From contig NZ_JAKQZC010000001.1 in NCBI RefSeq assembly GCF_023736115.1, positions 186,001 through 250,000 on the forward strand: a stretch of 64,000 nt of DNA, given 5' to 3'. Positions 39,196-49,113 of this stretch are shown here, piece after piece. This DNA is from Salinicola avicenniae. Its GTDB lineage: Bacteria; Pseudomonadota; Gammaproteobacteria; Pseudomonadales; Halomonadaceae. Position 1 is the first letter of the stretch. Each line of letters opens with the position of its first letter. A program made the position numbers and the translations under genes. Below the pieces are notes generated by a model, which had not been told where the DNA came from, searched no databases, and worked only from the letters and a program-made list of their open reading frames with translations.

Positions 39196-40542
39196 ATGGC
39201 CAAGCAATCCCACAACCATGCGCAGTGGTCCTCGCGCACGGCGTTCGTACTGGCCGCGACCGGCTCGGCGGTCGGTCTCGGCAATATCTGGAAATTTCCC
39301 TACATGGTGGGCGAGAGTGGCGGCGCGGTCTTCGTGGTCGTCTATCTGGCCTGCATCGCGCTGATCGGCTTGCCGATCCTGGTCTCGGAGTGGCTGCTGG
39401 GGCGGCGTGGCCAGTCCAACCCGATCAATACCATGGAGACGCTGAGCCGGGAGTCGGGCAGATCGCCGAATTGGGTGCTGGTCGGTATTGCCGGCGTGCT
39501 GGGCGCGTTTCTGATCCTGTCGTTCTATAGCGTCGTCGGCGGCTGGTCGCTCAACTATACCTGGAGCACGCTGACCGGCGATCTCGGTCGCTCCAGCGGC
39601 GTGGCGGTCGGTGACTATTTCGAGGCCTTGCTGAAGCAGCCGTGGACGCTCTTTATCTGGCATACCCTGTTCATGCTGCTGACCTTTGGCATTGTCGCCG
39701 GCGGCGTGAAAGGCGGCCTGGAGCGGGCGGCGAAATGGCTGATGCCGCTGCTGATCGTGGCGCTGGTGGGGCTGATCGGCTTCGGTACCACCACCACGGG
39801 CTTCGACGAAGCCGCCGCGTTCATGTTCTCGCCGGACTGGAGCAAGTTGAACGGTGGCGTCGTGCTGGCCGCGTTGGGTCATGCCTTTTTCACCCTGTCG
39901 CTGGGCATGGGCATCATGATGGCCTACGGCTCCTATCTCGGACAGGACGTGGATCTGATCAAGACGGCGCGTACCGTGGTGATCCTGGACACGCTGATCG
40001 CCCTGGCCGCGGGCATGGCGATCTTCCCGGTCGTGTTCGCCAACGGTCAGGACGCCGGCTCCGGCCCGGGGCTGATCTTCAGCACGCTGCCGACGGCGTT
40101 CATGGAGATGCCGGCGGGCACGATCTTCGGCACGATCTTCTTCGCGCTGTTGACCATCGCCGCGTTGACCTCGGCGATCTCGCTGCTGGAACCGGTCACC
40201 GAGTTCCTCGAAGAGCGCACATCATTGCCGCGTATCGGCGCGGCTCTCGTCGCCGCGCTGGCGACCTGGGCGCTGGGTATCGCCGCGTTGTTGTCGTTCA
40301 ATCTCTGGTCCGGCTTCACGCCGTTCGGGTTAAGTATCTTTAACCTGCTCGATGCACTGACGGCGAAGTTCATGCTGCCGCTGACAGGCCTGGCAGCCAT
40401 CGTCTTCACGGCGTGGTTCCTGGACAGCGACGGCGTGAAGCAGGAGCTGGGGCTGGGATCGACGGGACGCGTGGTGTGGCACTACGTCTCGCGCTACGTG
40501 GCGCCGATCGGGGTCGTGGTGGTCTTCTTCACCAGCCTGTGA
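39196..40542 (+). CDS. Neurotransmitter:sodium symporter (NSS/SNF) family transporter
   Basis: Sodium-coupled amino-acid-type transporter with the LeuT fold, 448 residues and about eleven helices, one fewer than LeuT, as in many bacterial NSS proteins. SRTAFVLAATGSAVGLGNIWKFP is the hallmark of helix 1 with unwound substrate and sodium site; the conserved Trp and Asn of GNIWKFPY are present. The substrate is probably an amino acid, possibly tyrosine, tryptophan or alanine-like, and cannot be told from sequence. It is monocistronic, ending in a strong hairpin. Confidence 0.93.
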   Translation: MAKQSHNHAQWSSRTAFVLAATGSAVGLGNIWKFPYMVGESGGAVFVVVYLACIALIGLPILVSEWLLGRRGQSNPINTMETLSRESGRSPNWVLVGIAGVLGAFLILSFYSVVGGWSLNYTWSTLTGDLGRSSGVAVGDYFEALLKQPWTLFIWHTLFMLLTFGIVAGGVKGGLERAAKWLMPLLIVALVGLIGFGTTTTGFDEAAAFMFSPDWSKLNGGVVLAALGHAFFTLSLGMGIMMAYGSYLGQDVDLIKTARTVVILDTLIALAAGMAIFPVVFANGQDAGSGPGLIFSTLPTAFMEMPAGTIFGTIFFALLTIAALTSAISLLEPVTEFLEERTSLPRIGAALVAALATWALGIAALLSFNLWSGFTPFGLSIFNLLDALTAKFMLPLTGLAAIVFTAWFLDSDGVKQELGLGSTGRVVWHYVSRYVAPIGVVVVFFTSL

Positions 40543-40593
40543 TTCGCGCGTGATGTGGACACTCCCGCTCGGCGGATTGCCGGCGGCGTGTTG

Positions 40594-40622
40594 ACGGCCG
40601 CCCCTATGGAAGGGGCGGCCGT
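40594..40622. terminator. Terminator between the NSS transporter and the small minus-strand gene
   Basis: ACGGCCGCCCC (40594-40604) pairs with GGGGCGGCCGT (40612-40622) around a 7-base loop, an 11-bp perfect GC-rich stem, 51 bases past the transporter stop. A short TTCT follows. Confidence 0.75.
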
Positions 40623-40693
40623 TCTGCATGTTGGGGGCCGGTCAGTCTTGCCGGGGTGATGTGGCGGCTAGCGTACCTGCCTCGGGCAACGCG

Positions 40694-40882
40694 CTATTCG
40701 GGCAGTTCGGCGATATCCTCCGCCAGACGGCGCTTCTCCTCGCGCTGTTCGATACCGCGACGGGCCTTGAGATAGCGAACGGCGGCCTTGCGCTTGCGCT
40801 GCTCGTGCTCGTCGACCTCCATGTTCATGAAAATGTCGAGAATTTCGCTCTTCAGAGTGTGAAGATTTTCAATGTCCTTCAT
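40694..40882 (-). CDS. Small charged helical protein (possibly PA3496 family)
   Basis: A 62-residue protein with high Lys, Arg and Glu content, predicted as one or two amphipathic helices (DEHEQRKRKAAVRYLKARRG). It has no signal peptide or membrane segment. The pattern of a basic helix followed by an acidic LAEDIAELPE end recalls the small PA3496-type proteins of pseudomonads, but I am not sure of that. An AGGAG sequence lies upstream of the ATG. It is divergent from hexR with 265 bases between starts. Confidence 0.6.
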   Translation of the reverse strand: MKDIENLHTLKSEILDIFMNMEVDEHEQRKRKAAVRYLKARRGIEQREEKRRLAEDIAELPE

Positions 40883-41147
40883 TGATCGAATCTCCTGTCA
40901 TCCTCGGATTCGTCGGCTTGTCACCCGACATGCATACTATAACCAATATGACAAGAGTATGACCCACGACTTTTTTCAGGTTTTCAACGCGCCCGGCCAA
41001 CGTGTTCTCACCGGCATGACTCGGGCATACTGACGGACCAACCTCTCCACCGGGATCACCCCCCATGGCTTCACGTGAATCGTTTCCCCCAGCCTCGTGC
41101 CCACGTGAACTGCCTCCAGGCCATGGGCTGTCACGCGAGGTCCAGCC

Positions 41148-42005
41148 ATGAGCCGTTCGCTGTTCGACGAGCTGCGCGTACGCATGGATCGACTGCGGCG
41201 CTCGGAGCAGAAGGTCGCTCGCTTCGTGCTGCGCAACCCGGAGGAGGTGATTCTGATGCGGATCACCGACCTGGCCAGCGAGGCACAGGTCAGCGAGCCC
41301 ACGGTGGTACGCTTCTGCCGGGCCATGGGCATGGCTGGTTTTCAGGAGTTCAAGCTCAAACTGGCGCAGATGATGGCCAAGGGCAGCCAGTACGCGCAGT
41401 TCACCATGAACGATGGCGACAGCGTGGCCGAGTTCTCTCACGGTATCTTCGACAGCACCATCGAGACGCTCGAGCAGGTGCGCGATCACCTCGACAACGA
41501 GGCGCTGGGCAAGGCAATTGCCGCCCTGGCGGTCGCCAATCGGGTGGAGTTCTACGGCTACGGCGCGTCGGGTATCGTCGCCGCCGATGCCCAGCACAAG
41601 TTCTTTCGGCTGCAGATTCAGACTTCCGCGCACTCCGACCCGCACATGCAGGCGATGTCCGCGGCCACGCTCAAGGCGGGCGACGTCGTGGTGGCGATCT
41701 CCCAGACCGGCCGTACCCGGGCTCTGGTCGCGAGCGCCAAGACGGCGGTCAAGGCCGGTGCCACGGTGATCGGGCTCTGTCCCAGTGAGTCGCCGCTATC
41801 GCGCGAGGTGACGCTGACCCTGCCGGTGGACGTGCAGGAGGACACCGAGATCTACATTCCCATGACCTCGCGCATCGCCCACCTGCTGACCATCGATGTG
41901 CTCGCGGTCGGCGTGGCCAAGAATCGAGGGCCGCAGATCAGCGACCAGTTGAAGGCGATCAAGCGCAGCCTAGGCGCGCTGCGCGTGCCCAACTCGCCTT
42001 CCTGA
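41148..42005 (+). CDS. hexR: HexR-type regulator of central carbon metabolism (RpiR/MurR family)
   Basis: Transcriptional regulator with an N-terminal helix-turn-helix (about 1-77, with SEPTVVRFCRAMGMAGFQEFKLKLAQ) and a C-terminal SIS sugar-phosphate domain (about 105-255, with FYGYGASGIVAADAQHKFFRL and SDPHMQAMSA). The 285 residues align with Pseudomonas HexR along the whole length; there it represses Entner-Doudoroff and zwf genes and responds to KDPG. No such target genes are in the window. Two CACGTGAA motifs lie upstream (41072 and 41105). It is a single gene, convergent with the small gene that follows. Confidence 0.9.
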   Translation: MSRSLFDELRVRMDRLRRSEQKVARFVLRNPEEVILMRITDLASEAQVSEPTVVRFCRAMGMAGFQEFKLKLAQMMAKGSQYAQFTMNDGDSVAEFSHGIFDSTIETLEQVRDHLDNEALGKAIAALAVANRVEFYGYGASGIVAADAQHKFFRLQIQTSAHSDPHMQAMSAATLKAGDVVVAISQTGRTRALVASAKTAVKAGATVIGLCPSESPLSREVTLTLPVDVQEDTEIYIPMTSRIAHLLTIDVLAVGVAKNRGPQISDQLKAIKRSLGALRVPNSPS

Positions 42006-42019
42006 AGCGCTGCGCTGGC

Positions 42020-42247
42020 TCAATGCTTGCGGTCGTCCGCGGAAGTGTGGGCGACGCAGAGGTCGCGATAGCTGAGCCCGTGCTGGCCGCGCAGGATGGA
42101 ACGCGTAATGTGGTTCTTGTTCTCCATGGTGTCAGTCTCGCCGTAGTGTTCGATGGCCTTCAGCACCAGCGCCCGCCGGGGATCTTCCTCTTCGACATCC
42201 CAGAATTGATCTGACTCGAGATCGTAGACGCGTATCAAGATCCTCAT
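42020..42247 (-). CDS. Small hypothetical protein
   Basis: A 75-residue soluble, mildly acidic protein I do not recognise (N-terminus MRILIRVYDLESDQFWDVEE). It has codon use and base composition like its neighbours, one Cys, and no membrane segment. AAGG abuts the ATG, which is too close for a standard ribosome-binding site, so the start is uncertain. It lies convergent with hexR, 14 bases apart, and faces away from the SOS-controlled imuA operon. Confidence 0.55.
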   Translation of the reverse strand: MRILIRVYDLESDQFWDVEEEDPRRALVLKAIEHYGETDTMENKNHITRSILRGQHGLSYRDLCVAHTSADDRKH

Positions 42248-42677
42248 CCTTATCGGGCTATTTAACTCAGACTAAATCATGCGGTTTGCCGTTAGCAAAA
42301 ACCTATCGGAAAACAGTGCATACAATTTTGAAACCTCTTGTAACAATGGGTCGGTCTTTATTCACCGCGTTACCGAGGTTTTTCGACGGTCATGTCGATA
42401 CTCGCCGTGTCGGCGACATTCTTTGATTCGACACCGCCGACCCGGTTGCCGTTCGACGGTCGATCACTAAATAATGCTGTATATATAGACAGTATTTGAT
42501 CATCTGAGCGACACTACCCTTCTCGTGAATTGCTCGGGTCGCCGTCATGTCTTGTCAGATCGCTTCCGTAACGATGCTCTCGCCACCTTCCGTCACCGCC
42601 GCGGTGATCTGGGCATGCTTGTGTCGGTCGTGGTTGACGATGTTGCCGTGGCCCGGGCGTACGTGGCGGGAATGACC
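42248..42677. promoter_or_regulatory. Divergent control region upstream of imuA
   Basis: A 430-base stretch without a convincing gene. The left half (42248-42380) is AT-rich and should hold the promoter of the small minus-strand gene. A LexA box lies at 42477-42492. From there to the imuA ATG is a leader of about 185 bases, long for an SOS gene; the imuA frame is open to 42525, but residues from that part do not resemble ImuA. Confidence 0.5.
42477..42492. promoter_or_regulatory. LexA (SOS) box of the imuA-imuB-dnaE2 operon
   Basis: CTGTATATATAGACAG matches the LexA consensus CTGT-N8-ACAG perfectly, with the favoured alternating AT centre. It is the only such site I found upstream of a gene in the window and fits the known SOS control of this cassette. 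Confidence 0.93.
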
Positions 42678-43301
42678 ATGAGTGCACTGACATCGCTGCT
42701 CGATAGTCGCCGCGTCTGGCGTGCCCAGGAAGCCCGAGAGGAGACACAAGCGCATCAGCGCGAGCGAACGCTCGCCACCGGCCATGTGTCGCTGAATGCC
42801 GTGTTGCCCGGCGGCGGTTGGCCACGGGGTTCGGTCAGCGAGTTGCTCTCCACAGGGGCCGGCAGCGGCGAGCTAGCCCTGCTCTGGCCACTACTGGCAC
42901 GGCTGACACAGGCTGATAAGCCGGTGTTGCTGGTTTCGCCGCCGGCGGTGCCGTATCCCACTGCCTGGCGTCAGGCTGGTGTGCGGCTTTCCCGCTGCCA
43001 CTGGCTCGACGTCGCCGGGTGTGATGCGCTGTGGGCGACCGAGCAGAGTCTGCGCGCTGGCTGCTGCGCGGCGGTTGTCGCCTGGTTACCGCTGGCCGAT
43101 AGCCGCGCCATGCGCCGGCTGCAAGTGGCAGCGTCGAGCGGCGATACGCCAGGGTTTGTCCTGCGCGGTGCCAGCCGGCAGCAGGAAGCATCGCCCGCGG
43201 CGCTGCGACTGCGGCTGCATGGCCGCGCCGGGCTGGAGGTGATCAAGTGCCGCGGCGGCTGGCCTCCGGCCGGCCGTATCGCCTTCGGCGATGAGCGATG
43301 A
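42678..43301 (+). CDS. imuA: ImuA, SOS mutagenesis accessory protein (SulA/RecA-like)
   Basis: Part of the ImuA-ImuB-DnaE2 translesion synthesis system. From ATG 42678 (GGGA six bases upstream) it has 207 residues. HVSLNAVLPGGGWPRGSVSELLS is the family signature at the start of a RecA-like fold; GSGELALLWPLLARLT stands where a P-loop would be, but no complete Walker A is seen. The last eleven bases overlap imuB. ImuA interacts with RecA in studied species. Two earlier in-frame starts are possible; ATG 42672 lies too close to the ribosome-binding site. Confidence 0.88.
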   Translation: MSALTSLLDSRRVWRAQEAREETQAHQRERTLATGHVSLNAVLPGGGWPRGSVSELLSTGAGSGELALLWPLLARLTQADKPVLLVSPPAVPYPTAWRQAGVRLSRCHWLDVAGCDALWATEQSLRAGCCAAVVAWLPLADSRAMRRLQVAASSGDTPGFVLRGASRQQEASPAALRLRLHGRAGLEVIKCRGGWPPAGRIAFGDER

Positions 43302-44733
43302 CGCCGTGCGCTGGGTCTGCCTGCTGTTGCCGCGTCTGTCGCTGGAAGGGGCGCTGCGTCGTCGCGTCGACCCCGAGGCGCCGTTCGCGCTGACCGAGGG
43401 CGCGGCGCCGCGCCGGATCATTCGGGCGGCCAATGCGACGGCGCGTGCCGCCGGTGTCCGACCGGGGCAGGCGCTGAGCCTGGCCGAGTCACTCTGCCAG
43501 GGGCTCGATCCACGACTCGAGACCATGCCGCTCGATGACGATCTCACGCGACGCTGGCGCCGTCGGCTGGCGGCCTGGGCCTATGGCTACAGTGGGCAGG
43601 TGAGCCTGCACTATCCGCATGCTCTGGTATTCGAAGTCGCCAGCAGTTTCGCGCTCTTCGGCCCCTGGCCGCGTCTGGAAACCCAACTGCGCCAGGATCT
43701 CGCGGCGCTCGGCTTTTCCCATCGCCTGGTGATTGCCCCCAATCCCGCGGCGGCCCGAGTGCTCGTCAACGTGCACGACGGGCTGGCCGTGGACGACGAG
43801 ACGCTGACGACGGCGCTGGGGGAGCTGCCGCTGACGCATGCCGGTCTGGAACGTGACAGTTTGCGCACCCTCGAACGCAGCGGTTTTCGCCATCTCGGTG
43901 AACTCTTCGCGCTGCCGCGCAGTGCGCTGGCACGACGCTTCGGCAAGCCGTTGATGCGCCACCTGGGCGAGCTGCGCGGCGAGTGGGCGCTGGCGCTCGA
44001 ATACCATCGTCCCGCCTCGCGTTTCTCGCGTACCTTCACGTTCGATCGTCCCGTGCAGGCCGTCGCTGGGCTCGCCTTTCCGCTCAAGCGCCTACTGCAG
44101 GAGCTTGGCTTCTATCTACGCGGGCGGGATGTCGGCGTCGAACGCTTCCAGCTGAAACTGACACTGGAAGACCGGCCGGCGCAGACACTCGATATCGGCC
44201 TGCAGTCGGTCGCGCGCGATGCCGAGACGCTGCTCGAACTCACACGGGCGCATCTCGAACGCGTCCGGCTGGCGGGACCGGTCATGGCCGTGACGCTGAA
44301 GACTGCGACGCTGGCCGCCTATGCGCCAGCGCGGCGGGAACTGCTATCGGGGCCGCTGCGCCAGTCGCAAGCGTGGCATGAACTGCAGCAGCGACTCATG
44401 GCACGACTAGGCGAGGAAACGCTCAAGTCGCTGGTGGAATATCAAGAGCATCGCCCGGAGGCGGCGGTGCTTGCCGGCCGCGGTGCGCTGGTGGCTGACA
44501 CCGACACCGTCGAGTCACGCCGACGCCCCGGCTGGCTGGTCGCGCGGCCCGAGCGCTGCGACGCGGAGATCATCCGTCTGCTGAGTGGCCCGGAGCGCAT
44601 CGAGAGCGGCTGGTGGGACGGCGACGACGTGCGCCGCGACTACTATCTCGCCGAGTGGCACGACGGGCGTCGAGCCTGGGTCTGGCAGCAAGCGGGCCAA
44701 GCGGGCTGGTATCTCCACGGGTGGTTCGGGTGA
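43291..44733 (+). CDS. imuB: ImuB, catalytically inactive Y-family polymerase homologue
   Basis: Adaptor that recruits DnaE2 to the sliding clamp. The 480 residues have a Y-family polymerase fold, but acidic metal ligands are missing: the N-terminal DMDxFFA motif is [11 protein letters not shown], and the second catalytic motif (SIDE) is VASSFALFG. This is the known state of ImuB. The little-finger region follows (about 240-350). A beta-clamp motif may lie at QSQAWHEL near 357, which I cannot confirm. It overlaps imuA by eleven bases and dnaE2 by four. Confidence 0.93.
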   Translation: MSDDAVRWVCLLLPRLSLEGALRRRVDPEAPFALTEGAAPRRIIRAANATARAAGVRPGQALSLAESLCQGLDPRLETMPLDDDLTRRWRRRLAAWAYGYSGQVSLHYPHALVFEVASSFALFGPWPRLETQLRQDLAALGFSHRLVIAPNPAAARVLVNVHDGLAVDDETLTTALGELPLTHAGLERDSLRTLERSGFRHLGELFALPRSALARRFGKPLMRHLGELRGEWALALEYHRPASRFSRTFTFDRPVQAVAGLAFPLKRLLQELGFYLRGRDVGVERFQLKLTLEDRPAQTLDIGLQSVARDAETLLELTRAHLERVRLAGPVMAVTLKTATLAAYAPARRELLSGPLRQSQAWHELQQRLMARLGEETLKSLVEYQEHRPEAAVLAGRGALVADTDTVESRRRPGWLVARPERCDAEIIRLLSGPERIESGWWDGDDVRRDYYLAEWHDGRRAWVWQQAGQAGWYLHGWFG

Positions 44734-47700
44734 GCCTGCCGCGCACGTCCGGCAGGGAGGCGGCCAACGACGCGCCCTGCGAATCGCCCGACAACGCTCA
44801 TTGGACAGGCGAGAACGCCGCAGCCGTGCCGGCGTACGCCGAGCTGCACTGCCTGTCGGCGTTCAGTTTCCAGCGCGGTGCTTCCACGGCGGAGGAACTC
44901 TTCGCCCGCGCGGCCCGGCTCGGTTACCGGGCGCTGGCGATCACCGACGAGGCGACCCTGGCCGGCATCGTGCGCGCCTGGCAGGCAGCCCGCGAGCATG
45001 ACGTTGCGCTGATCGTCGGTGCCGAGTTCACCACCGACAGCGGCCTCAAGCTGGTGCTGCTGGTGGAAAATCGCCAGGGGTATACTCGGCTCAGCGGTTT
45101 GATCACTCGGGTTCGCGGCCGCGCACCCAAGGGGGAATATCGCCTGCTCGAATCGGATCTGGCCGAACTCGACGGCGGCGACGGGCTCTTTGCGCTGTGG
45201 GTGCCCGGTGGGGCACCGGACCGCGAGGGCGGCCGGCGTCTGCGTGGCTATTTTCCCCTCCGGCTGTGGCTGGCGCTAGAGCTGCATTACGATGGCGCCG
45301 GCGGCCTCGATGATGAGGCGCGTCGCGATCAGGCGGGTTCGCTCGCCAGCGAACTCGGTCTACCCATTCTGGCAGCGGGCGATATCCACATGCATGCCCG
45401 CGGTCGCCGTGCACTGCAGGATTGTCTCACTGCCATTCGCCATCACCGTCCGGTATTCGAGGCCGGCGATCGCCTATTCGCCAACGGCGAGCGTCATCTG
45501 CGCACGCGTGCCGCACTGACGGCACTCTACCCCGCTTCGCTGATGGCGGAGAGCGTGGCGCTGGCGGCACGCTGCCGATTCGATCTCGGCGAACTCGAAT
45601 ACACCTATCCCCACGAGGTGGTGCCCGCGGGCAAGACGGCCGCGGCGTGGCTGCGCGAGCTGACCGAGGCGGGCTGTCACCGGCGCTGGCCCGACGGCAT
45701 GCCGGCCGACAAGGCCGAGTCGATACGGGCTCAGCTCGAGCATGAGCTGACACTGATCGAAGAACTCGGCTACGAGCACTATTTCCTGACCGTGCACGAT
45801 ATCGTCGATTTCGCCCGGGGGCAGGGCATTCTCTGCCAGGGGCGCGGTTCGGCGGCCAATTCGGCGGTCTGCTTCGCGCTCGGCATCACCTCGATCGATC
45901 CTTCGCAAAGCGCCCTGCTGTTCGAGCGCTTCATCTCCAAGGAGCGCGACGAACCGCCGGATATCGACGTCGACTTCGAGCACGAGCGCCGCGAGGAGGT
46001 GATCCAGTACGTGTTTCGTCGCTATGGCCGTCACCGTGCCGCGCTGACGGCGGTAGTCAGCCATTACCACGCCGCCGGCGCCATTCGGGACATCGGCCGT
46101 GCGCTCGGCTTTTCACCGGCGTCTATCGATGCCCTGGCCCGCTGTGCCGGACGCTGGAGCGACGAGATTCCCGGGGCGGAACGCCTGCGCGAGCAGGGCT
46201 TCGAACCGGAGGCGCCGCCACTCAAGCGCCTGCTGGTGCTGGCAGGTACGCTGATCGGCTTTCCCCGCCATCTGTCGCAGCATCCCGGTGGCTTCGTCAT
46301 TTCCGATGCGCCGCTCGAGTCGCTGGTGCCGGTGGAGAATGCCGCCATGCCCGAACGTACGGTGATCCAGTGGGACAAGGACGATCTCGACCTGGTCGGG
46401 CTGTTGAAGGTCGATGTGCTCGCGCTGGGGATGCTGAGCGTGCTGAGACGCAGTTTCCAACTGCTCGAGCGACATCGCGGCCGAGACTGGGGGCTAGCCG
46501 ATATTCCACCGGAAGACGCCGCGACCTACGCCATGATTCAGCGCGCCGACACCGTGGGCGTGTTCCAGATCGAGTCGCGGGCGCAGATGGCGATGCTGCC
46601 GCGACTGAAGCCGGCCACGTTCTACGATCTGGTGATCGAGGTGGCGATCGTGCGACCGGGGCCGATCCAGGGCGATATGGTGCACCCCTATCTCAAGCGC
46701 CGACATGGCCAGGAGGCGATTACCTACCCCTCCGAAGCAGTTAGATCGGTGTTCGAGCGGACCCTCGGCGTACCGCTGTTCCAGGAGCAGGTCATGGCGC
46801 TGGCGATCGCGGCGGCGGGTTACACCCCCGGTGAGGCGGACCAGCTGCGCCGCTCGATGGCGGCCTGGAAGCGTCACGGCGGGCTCGAGCACCACCGGTG
46901 TCGAATCGTCGAGGGGATGCGCGAACGGGGGTATACGCGGGAGTTCGCCGAGCGGATCTTCGAGCAGATCAAGGGGTTCGGCAGCTACGGTTTTCCGGAA
47001 TCCCACGCGGCAAGCTTTGCGCTGCTGACCTACGCCAGCTGTTGGATCAAGTGCCACGAGCAGGCGATCTTCGCCTGCGCGCTGATCAACAGCTGGCCGA
47101 TGGGGTTCTACTCGCCGGACCAGATCCTGCAGGATGCCCGCCGCCACGGTGTCGAGGTCCGCCCCGTGGATATCCGGACCAGCGAGTGGGAGAGCACGCT
47201 GGAGCCCGCGTCCGCGAGCCGTGGCGAACTGGCGATTCGCTTGGGGCTGCACATGATCAAGGGGTTGTCGCCGCACGACGCCGAACGGCTGCTGGCGGCG
47301 CGCGAAGCGCCCGACTGCGATAGCGTCGAACGCCTTGCCGCCCGCGCCGATGTGCCACGGTCGGTGCTGGAGACCTTGGCCGATGCCGGCGCGCTGGAAC
47401 GGCTCTCCGGCGATCGCCATCGGGCGCGCTGGGCCGTTGCCGGGCTCGAGCGGACATTGCCGCTGTTCGACGGTCTCGACGCTGCGGCTCTCGAGGCGAG
47501 GAGTCGCGCGATTCCGGGCCGCCCCGTCGCGACAGCGAGCGACACGAACGAGAGCGGCAACGCAGACAACAGCCACACAGACAACGGCAAGGAAGACAGC
47601 GACAGGGAAGATCATGACAAGGAAGCGCCGATCGAATTGCCGCCGGTCTCTCCTGCCGAGGCGCTCAGCGCGGACTACGACACGCTCGGCACGACCCTGG

Positions 47701-48086
47701 GCCCGCATCCCATGACGCTGCTGCGCGAGGCGAATCGGACGGGACGCGCACGGGGCCTGGGCGGCGTGGTGGACTCGCGTCGCCTGGCGACGCTCGGCGG
47801 CGAGATTGGCGTATCGGTCGCCGGGCTGGTGATCGGGCGTCAGCGCCCCGGCTCCGCCAAGGGGGTGGTCTTCGTCACGCTGGAGGATGAGTTCGGATTG
47901 GTCAACGTCGTGGTCTGGCCGCAGCTGGCCGAGCGCTACCGGCGCGTGCTGCTCGGCTCCCGGCTGCTGCGGGTGAGTGGCCGGCTCGAGCACCACGAGG
48001 GCGTGCGCCATGTCATCGCCCGGCGGCTGGTCGATCTGTCGTCGCACCTGGATGGACTCGCCGTTCGCAGCCGGGATTTTCACTGA
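44730..48086 (+). CDS. dnaE2: Error-prone DNA polymerase DnaE2
   Basis: C-family polymerase that carries out SOS mutagenesis with ImuA and ImuB. The start is GTG 44730, overlapping the imuB stop (GTGA); 1118 residues. [11 protein letters not shown] (37-47) opens the PHP domain. PDIDVDF holds catalytic Asp411, Asp413 (and Asp415); [11 protein letters not shown] holds Asp562, so the active site is intact. The HhH and OB domains follow (OB about 1015-1105). Residues about 933-970, before the OB fold, are a low-complexity insert rich in Asp, Asn, Ser, Glu and Lys, which makes the protein longer than usual (about 1020-1070). Last gene of the SOS operon. Confidence 0.95.
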   Translation: MSLPRTSGREAANDAPCESPDNAHWTGENAAAVPAYAELHCLSAFSFQRGASTAEELFARAARLGYRALAITDEATLAGIVRAWQAAREHDVALIVGAEFTTDSGLKLVLLVENRQGYTRLSGLITRVRGRAPKGEYRLLESDLAELDGGDGLFALWVPGGAPDREGGRRLRGYFPLRLWLALELHYDGAGGLDDEARRDQAGSLASELGLPILAAGDIHMHARGRRALQDCLTAIRHHRPVFEAGDRLFANGERHLRTRAALTALYPASLMAESVALAARCRFDLGELEYTYPHEVVPAGKTAAAWLRELTEAGCHRRWPDGMPADKAESIRAQLEHELTLIEELGYEHYFLTVHDIVDFARGQGILCQGRGSAANSAVCFALGITSIDPSQSALLFERFISKERDEPPDIDVDFEHERREEVIQYVFRRYGRHRAALTAVVSHYHAAGAIRDIGRALGFSPASIDALARCAGRWSDEIPGAERLREQGFEPEAPPLKRLLVLAGTLIGFPRHLSQHPGGFVISDAPLESLVPVENAAMPERTVIQWDKDDLDLVGLLKVDVLALGMLSVLRRSFQLLERHRGRDWGLADIPPEDAATYAMIQRADTVGVFQIESRAQMAMLPRLKPATFYDLVIEVAIVRPGPIQGDMVHPYLKRRHGQEAITYPSEAVRSVFERTLGVPLFQEQVMALAIAAAGYTPGEADQLRRSMAAWKRHGGLEHHRCRIVEGMRERGYTREFAERIFEQIKGFGSYGFPESHAASFALLTYASCWIKCHEQAIFACALINSWPMGFYSPDQILQDARRHGVEVRPVDIRTSEWESTLEPASASRGELAIRLGLHMIKGLSPHDAERLLAAREAPDCDSVERLAARADVPRSVLETLADAGALERLSGDRHRARWAVAGLERTLPLFDGLDAAALEARSRAIPGRPVATASDTNESGNADNSHTDNGKEDSDREDHDKEAPIELPPVSPAEALSADYDTLGTTLGPHPMTLLREANRTGRARGLGGVVDSRRLATLGGEIGVSVAGLVIGRQRPGSAKGVVFVTLEDEFGLVNVVVWPQLAERYRRVLLGSRLLRVSGRLEHHEGVRHVIARRLVDLSSHLDGLAVRSRDFH

Positions 48087-48293
48087 TGTCGCGCGCCGGT
48101 GGCGGGGCTGGCAATACGCCCGGCGGGTGTGCTTAGGTAAGGAACCATTCGTCCACGTCGCGAGTCTCTGTATGACGTGGCATCCGATAGCGATGCGTAT
48201 CGCCCGACCGACGGCCTTTCGCCGGGCCACGCCAGTGCGGCCGGCGCGATGCGGATCGACAATGCGTACAACCACTCGAGAGGCGGCTGATTG

Positions 48294-49022
48294 ATGGAGA
48301 GTCTTGGCGTAGGACCCTGGATCGCGATCGTGGTGGCGGTGGGAGCCGTCGGCATTCTGATCGGTTATTGGCTGGGTGCCCGGCTGGGTGGCCACAACAC
48401 CGAACCGATGCGCGAGCTGCACCGAGAACACAAGGCGTACAAGGACGACGTGCGTGAGCACTTCGAGCAGGTTTCCGCCACCATGACGCGCATGGTCGAG
48501 GACTACCGCGACATGTATCAACATGTCGCCAAGGGGGCCGAAAAACTGGCCGACATGCACCACGAAACCGTGATCGAGCCGCCGCCCAAGCCGGAGGCGA
48601 TCACCCAAGAGCCTGCCGACCACGCCGACACGCCGCCGGCGCGAGGCAAGCCCGGCACCGACAAGGCCGAGCCCAACGCGGCCAAGACGGGAGCCGGCAC
48701 GGCCGATGCCGAGCGCGACAGACACGGTGACGCCGGCAAGGCGGGCGAGCGTGACGATACTGCGTCGGCCACATCGAAGCGCGAGACCGATACCGGGTCG
48801 GCGTCGCAGCGTGCGACGACGTCAGGACAGGGCGCTACGACGTCAAGGCAGGGTGCGTCGAAGTCGTCCGTTGCCGGTACCCAGGCCACGACCGGCAAGG
48901 GTGATGCGCTCGATGATCAGAAGCAGGCCGCGGGCGCGCAGACGCCTTCCGACACGGCGCGCCCGCAGGATGCGGCGATCCGTGCCGCCGCCGAGGACGC
49001 TGCAACGTCGCGCAAACCCTGA
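48294..49022 (+). CDS. YhcB/ZapG (DUF1043) membrane protein with long low-complexity tail
   Basis: Inner-membrane protein with one N-terminal helix (about 8-30, WIAIVVAVGAVGILIGYWLGARLG) and a DUF1043 helical region to about residue 95, with the HFEQVSATMTRMVEDYRDMYQHVAKGAEKL signature. E. coli YhcB/ZapG (132 residues) links cell division and envelope growth. Here 242 residues: the last 145 are low-complexity, rich in Ala, Thr, Asp, Lys, Gly and Gln with near repeats such as TSGQGATTSRQGA. A TTG one codon earlier is an alternative start. Older databases mislabel this family as cytochrome d oxidase subunit III. Confidence 0.85.
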   Translation: MESLGVGPWIAIVVAVGAVGILIGYWLGARLGGHNTEPMRELHREHKAYKDDVREHFEQVSATMTRMVEDYRDMYQHVAKGAEKLADMHHETVIEPPPKPEAITQEPADHADTPPARGKPGTDKAEPNAAKTGAGTADAERDRHGDAGKAGERDDTASATSKRETDTGSASQRATTSGQGATTSRQGASKSSVAGTQATTGKGDALDDQKQAAGAQTPSDTARPQDAAIRAAAEDAATSRKP

Positions 49023-49040
49023 CCAACGCTGACGAGCCAT

Positions 49041-49060
49041 GCCGGGTGGGGCCACCCGGC
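49041..49060 (+). terminator. Hairpin between the YhcB-like gene and uvrD
   Basis: GCCGGGTGG (49041-49049) and CCACCCGGC (49052-49060) form a 9-bp inverted repeat 18 bases after the stop, followed by TGTGTT. It could terminate the upstream gene. Confidence 0.6.
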
Positions 49061-49113
49061 TGTGTTAAGCTGGTGCGTCACCCCTTTCAGCAGCAGGCCC
49101 CGCACGGTTCCCC

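Noticed and set aside
40869-41645. Minus-strand open frame of 258 codons overlapping hexR
   Set aside because: Overlaps the hexR start antisense and has no family similarity; its first part is the intergenic region.
46494-48725. Minus-strand open frame of 743 codons across dnaE2 and the YhcB-like gene
   Set aside because: Spans two genes and their gap on the other strand without any domain or start signal.
49061-49113. LexA box before uvrD
   Set aside because: CTGTGTTAAGCTGGTG lacks the ACAG half-site, so it does not meet the CTGT-N8-ACAG pattern.
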